DNA from: Primula veris
Lineage: Eukaryota; Streptophyta; Magnoliopsida; Ericales; Primulaceae
NCBI GenBank assembly: GCA_963682055.1
Contig: OY821741.1
Coordinates: 21,009,211-21,073,210 of the forward strand
Reading direction: 5' to 3'
DNA length: 64,000 nt
Shown here: positions 62,590-64,000 of the stretch, piece by piece
How the letters are laid out: every line of letters begins with the position of its first letter
Position numbering within the stretch: the first letter of the stretch is position 1
Notes under the pieces: generated by a model
Database searches by the model: none
What the model saw: only the letters and a program-made list of their open reading frames with translations
Told to the model about the DNA's origin: nothing
Made by a program: the position numbers and the translations under genes

Positions 62590-64000
62590 TTGCTATATAA
62601 AATTCCCGGAAGTATGGGATCGTATCGCGAGGAACTAACCAGGCTGATCTTAGTTCGATTATGTCTTGGAAACTTGTGTTAAAATGGCTAATCCCTTTCT
62701 TTTATTTCTAAAATATTATTATATACGGTTTTACTAACTTATTTTTTATTTCAAATCTAAAATGTAAAAGGGTGTCAATCCTGACTCGTCTTAGATTTGG
62801 CAACAACTAATATAAGAGTTCAAAACGAGTACTTTCCCTGTACCCTAACATGCGTCTTAAGATTTGTGAATTCTAAAATGCAATGAAAGGAAATCGCACT
62901 AATCAAGCAAATGTTGAATCAAAAATCAAACATCAACAATAAGTAATCTAAGGACAATAAATATCACCAGAAAACTTAGCTCGCAAACCTGCATGGTGTT
63001 AACACGAGACAACAACTGAAACTCGCAACGTATAAATATATAATATGTATAAAGGTGTTTAGAATGAGAAAATGGGCCTCTTGAGTTTGAATAATGAATA
63101 ATAGTTATGAAATTCATCCAAATTTCAAATTATAAACTGATTTGACCGGTCAGGTGGGCTTCTAAAATGTTCTTTTGGCCCTATCGTGACTTGTTTTCGT
63201 TTTGCAACTTCTTGGTGTTGATTTTGAGGTGATTCAACTTATGATTTCTTCTCTTTAGGTCCTTTCTTTGGTCTTATTGCGTCCTTGTCTCCTTTTTGTA
63301 CAAATTCCATGCGTTTTCTTGAAAAAAAACAAAAGCGTGCAAATAAACTAGGAAAATGTTGAGAAACACAAAATATGTCTAAAACAAGCCTAAACGTCAA
63401 CAAAACTATGCTAATATGTGTCATTTTACCCTATGAAAACTACAATTTCATGGTCTAATCATATCTGCAACCTACCTCAATGCCCGTCTCGAGCGTTGGT
63501 AGTGATTAAGAAAAAGATAAATTCGTTTTTGTTTTCAAATTAGTTTCTTTCCTCCGTGAGTTTTGGGCTCTAACTAGCCTAATACTAATAATATACATGA
63601 TAAACCAGTGTCGTAGGGAGCATGATTACATTTAGCATATGCAACAAGCCATTAAACCTTTAAAGCGTAAAAGAACAAGTTTTGTCTCGTGAAGGTTTAC
63701 TAAACCACTCCCACAAACGGATTGTGTTTTAAATCTAGCAATTAAGTCCCCCACTCTTACGAACTAACATGGATGCAACTAGATGAAAACTACTTATAGT
63801 CATATTAAAACTGGGTAAGACCTCTAAAGATAGGTAAGGTTTGTCTTTAAAAGTTTGACAATTGATCAAGAAAAACGCCTTGCAATTCATCATTTTTACT
63901 AAACTTAAATTAAAAATCAAAGCTTATACATAAAAAATATATACTATTGCATGATGTCCATGCTAGTTTACTCACAGTATCTTTCGTTTTTTCATATAAT
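62590..64000. other. Unassigned repeat-like DNA
   Basis: AT-rich with no supported gene. The sequence changes character near 62590-62600 (GGATCGTATCGCGAGGAACT), suggesting a junction with another element I cannot name. Confidence 0.4.
63625..63705 (+). mobile_element. Copy of the terminal motif of the foldback element at 5352
   Basis: GCAACAAG, then GTTAAACC-like and AAAAGAAC/ACGAGTTTTGTCTCGTGA-like words, occur in the same order as in the reverse complement of 5385-5455 and as at 6056-6125. Only this end was found. Confidence 0.5.

Overview
This window looks like gene-poor, AT-rich nuclear DNA of a flowering plant, probably a eudicot. It holds one clear host gene, a spacer full of small DNA transposons, and long blocks of LTR retrotransposons. 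The evidence for a plant is a plant-specific QALGGH zinc-finger gene, Tat-lineage and Tekay-type Ty3/gypsy elements, a Cassandra element carrying 5S-like sequence, CACTA-type MITEs and spliced genes with GT-AG introns. Nothing prokaryotic or organellar was seen.

Layout. (1) 592-1314, minus: an intronless C2H2 zinc-finger transcription factor of the ZFP5/ZFP6/GIS type, with a TATA box and a poly(A) signal. (2) 2734-3689: a solo LTR. (3) 4338-24549: a pair of inverted arms of about 0.9 kb enclosing a foldback element (5352-6160) and a 16.2-kb Tat-lineage element on the minus strand (6502-22748, TSD ATATA, here called Tat-1). Tat-1 has gag-protease-RT-RNase H-archaeal-type RNase H-integrase in one frame broken by three TGA codons. 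It also has a 9-kb region of plus-strand genes, antisense to gag-pol: at least seven coiled-coil proteins, several with their own TATA box and AATAAA, including one spliced gene that begins with a domain resembling Pfam Transposase_28. A two-unit tandem array lies where the two gene sets converge. (4) 26533-36983: a Tekay-like chromovirus with an intact 1610-codon gag-pol, LTRs that look identical, a perfect TSD (ATTTA) and a PBS matching initiator tRNA-Met. It is very young and possibly active. (5) 36989-51080: AT-rich spacer with a 1.5-kb hAT-like element, several MITEs, a Cassandra TRIM and another solo LTR. (6) 51086-62590: two copies of a second, non-autonomous Tat family (B1 plus, B2 minus) in mirror orientation. 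Both lack the RT, RNase H and integrase region, and both carry the same kind of antisense coiled-coil gene. A 2.2-kb chromovirus solo LTR sits inside B2, and B1 preserves the matching empty site. (7) 62600-64000: unassigned repeat-like DNA.

How it fits together. The Tat-1 sense strand encodes replication functions, while the opposite strand of the same element carries a separate set of small genes. The B family has lost the pol enzymes yet still carries the same type of antisense gene, so that gene seems to be a lasting component of the lineage rather than a chance capture. This antisense gene set is the best candidate for a little-described system here. Its function cannot be told from sequence alone. 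All comparisons were made by eye; no alignments or database searches were run.
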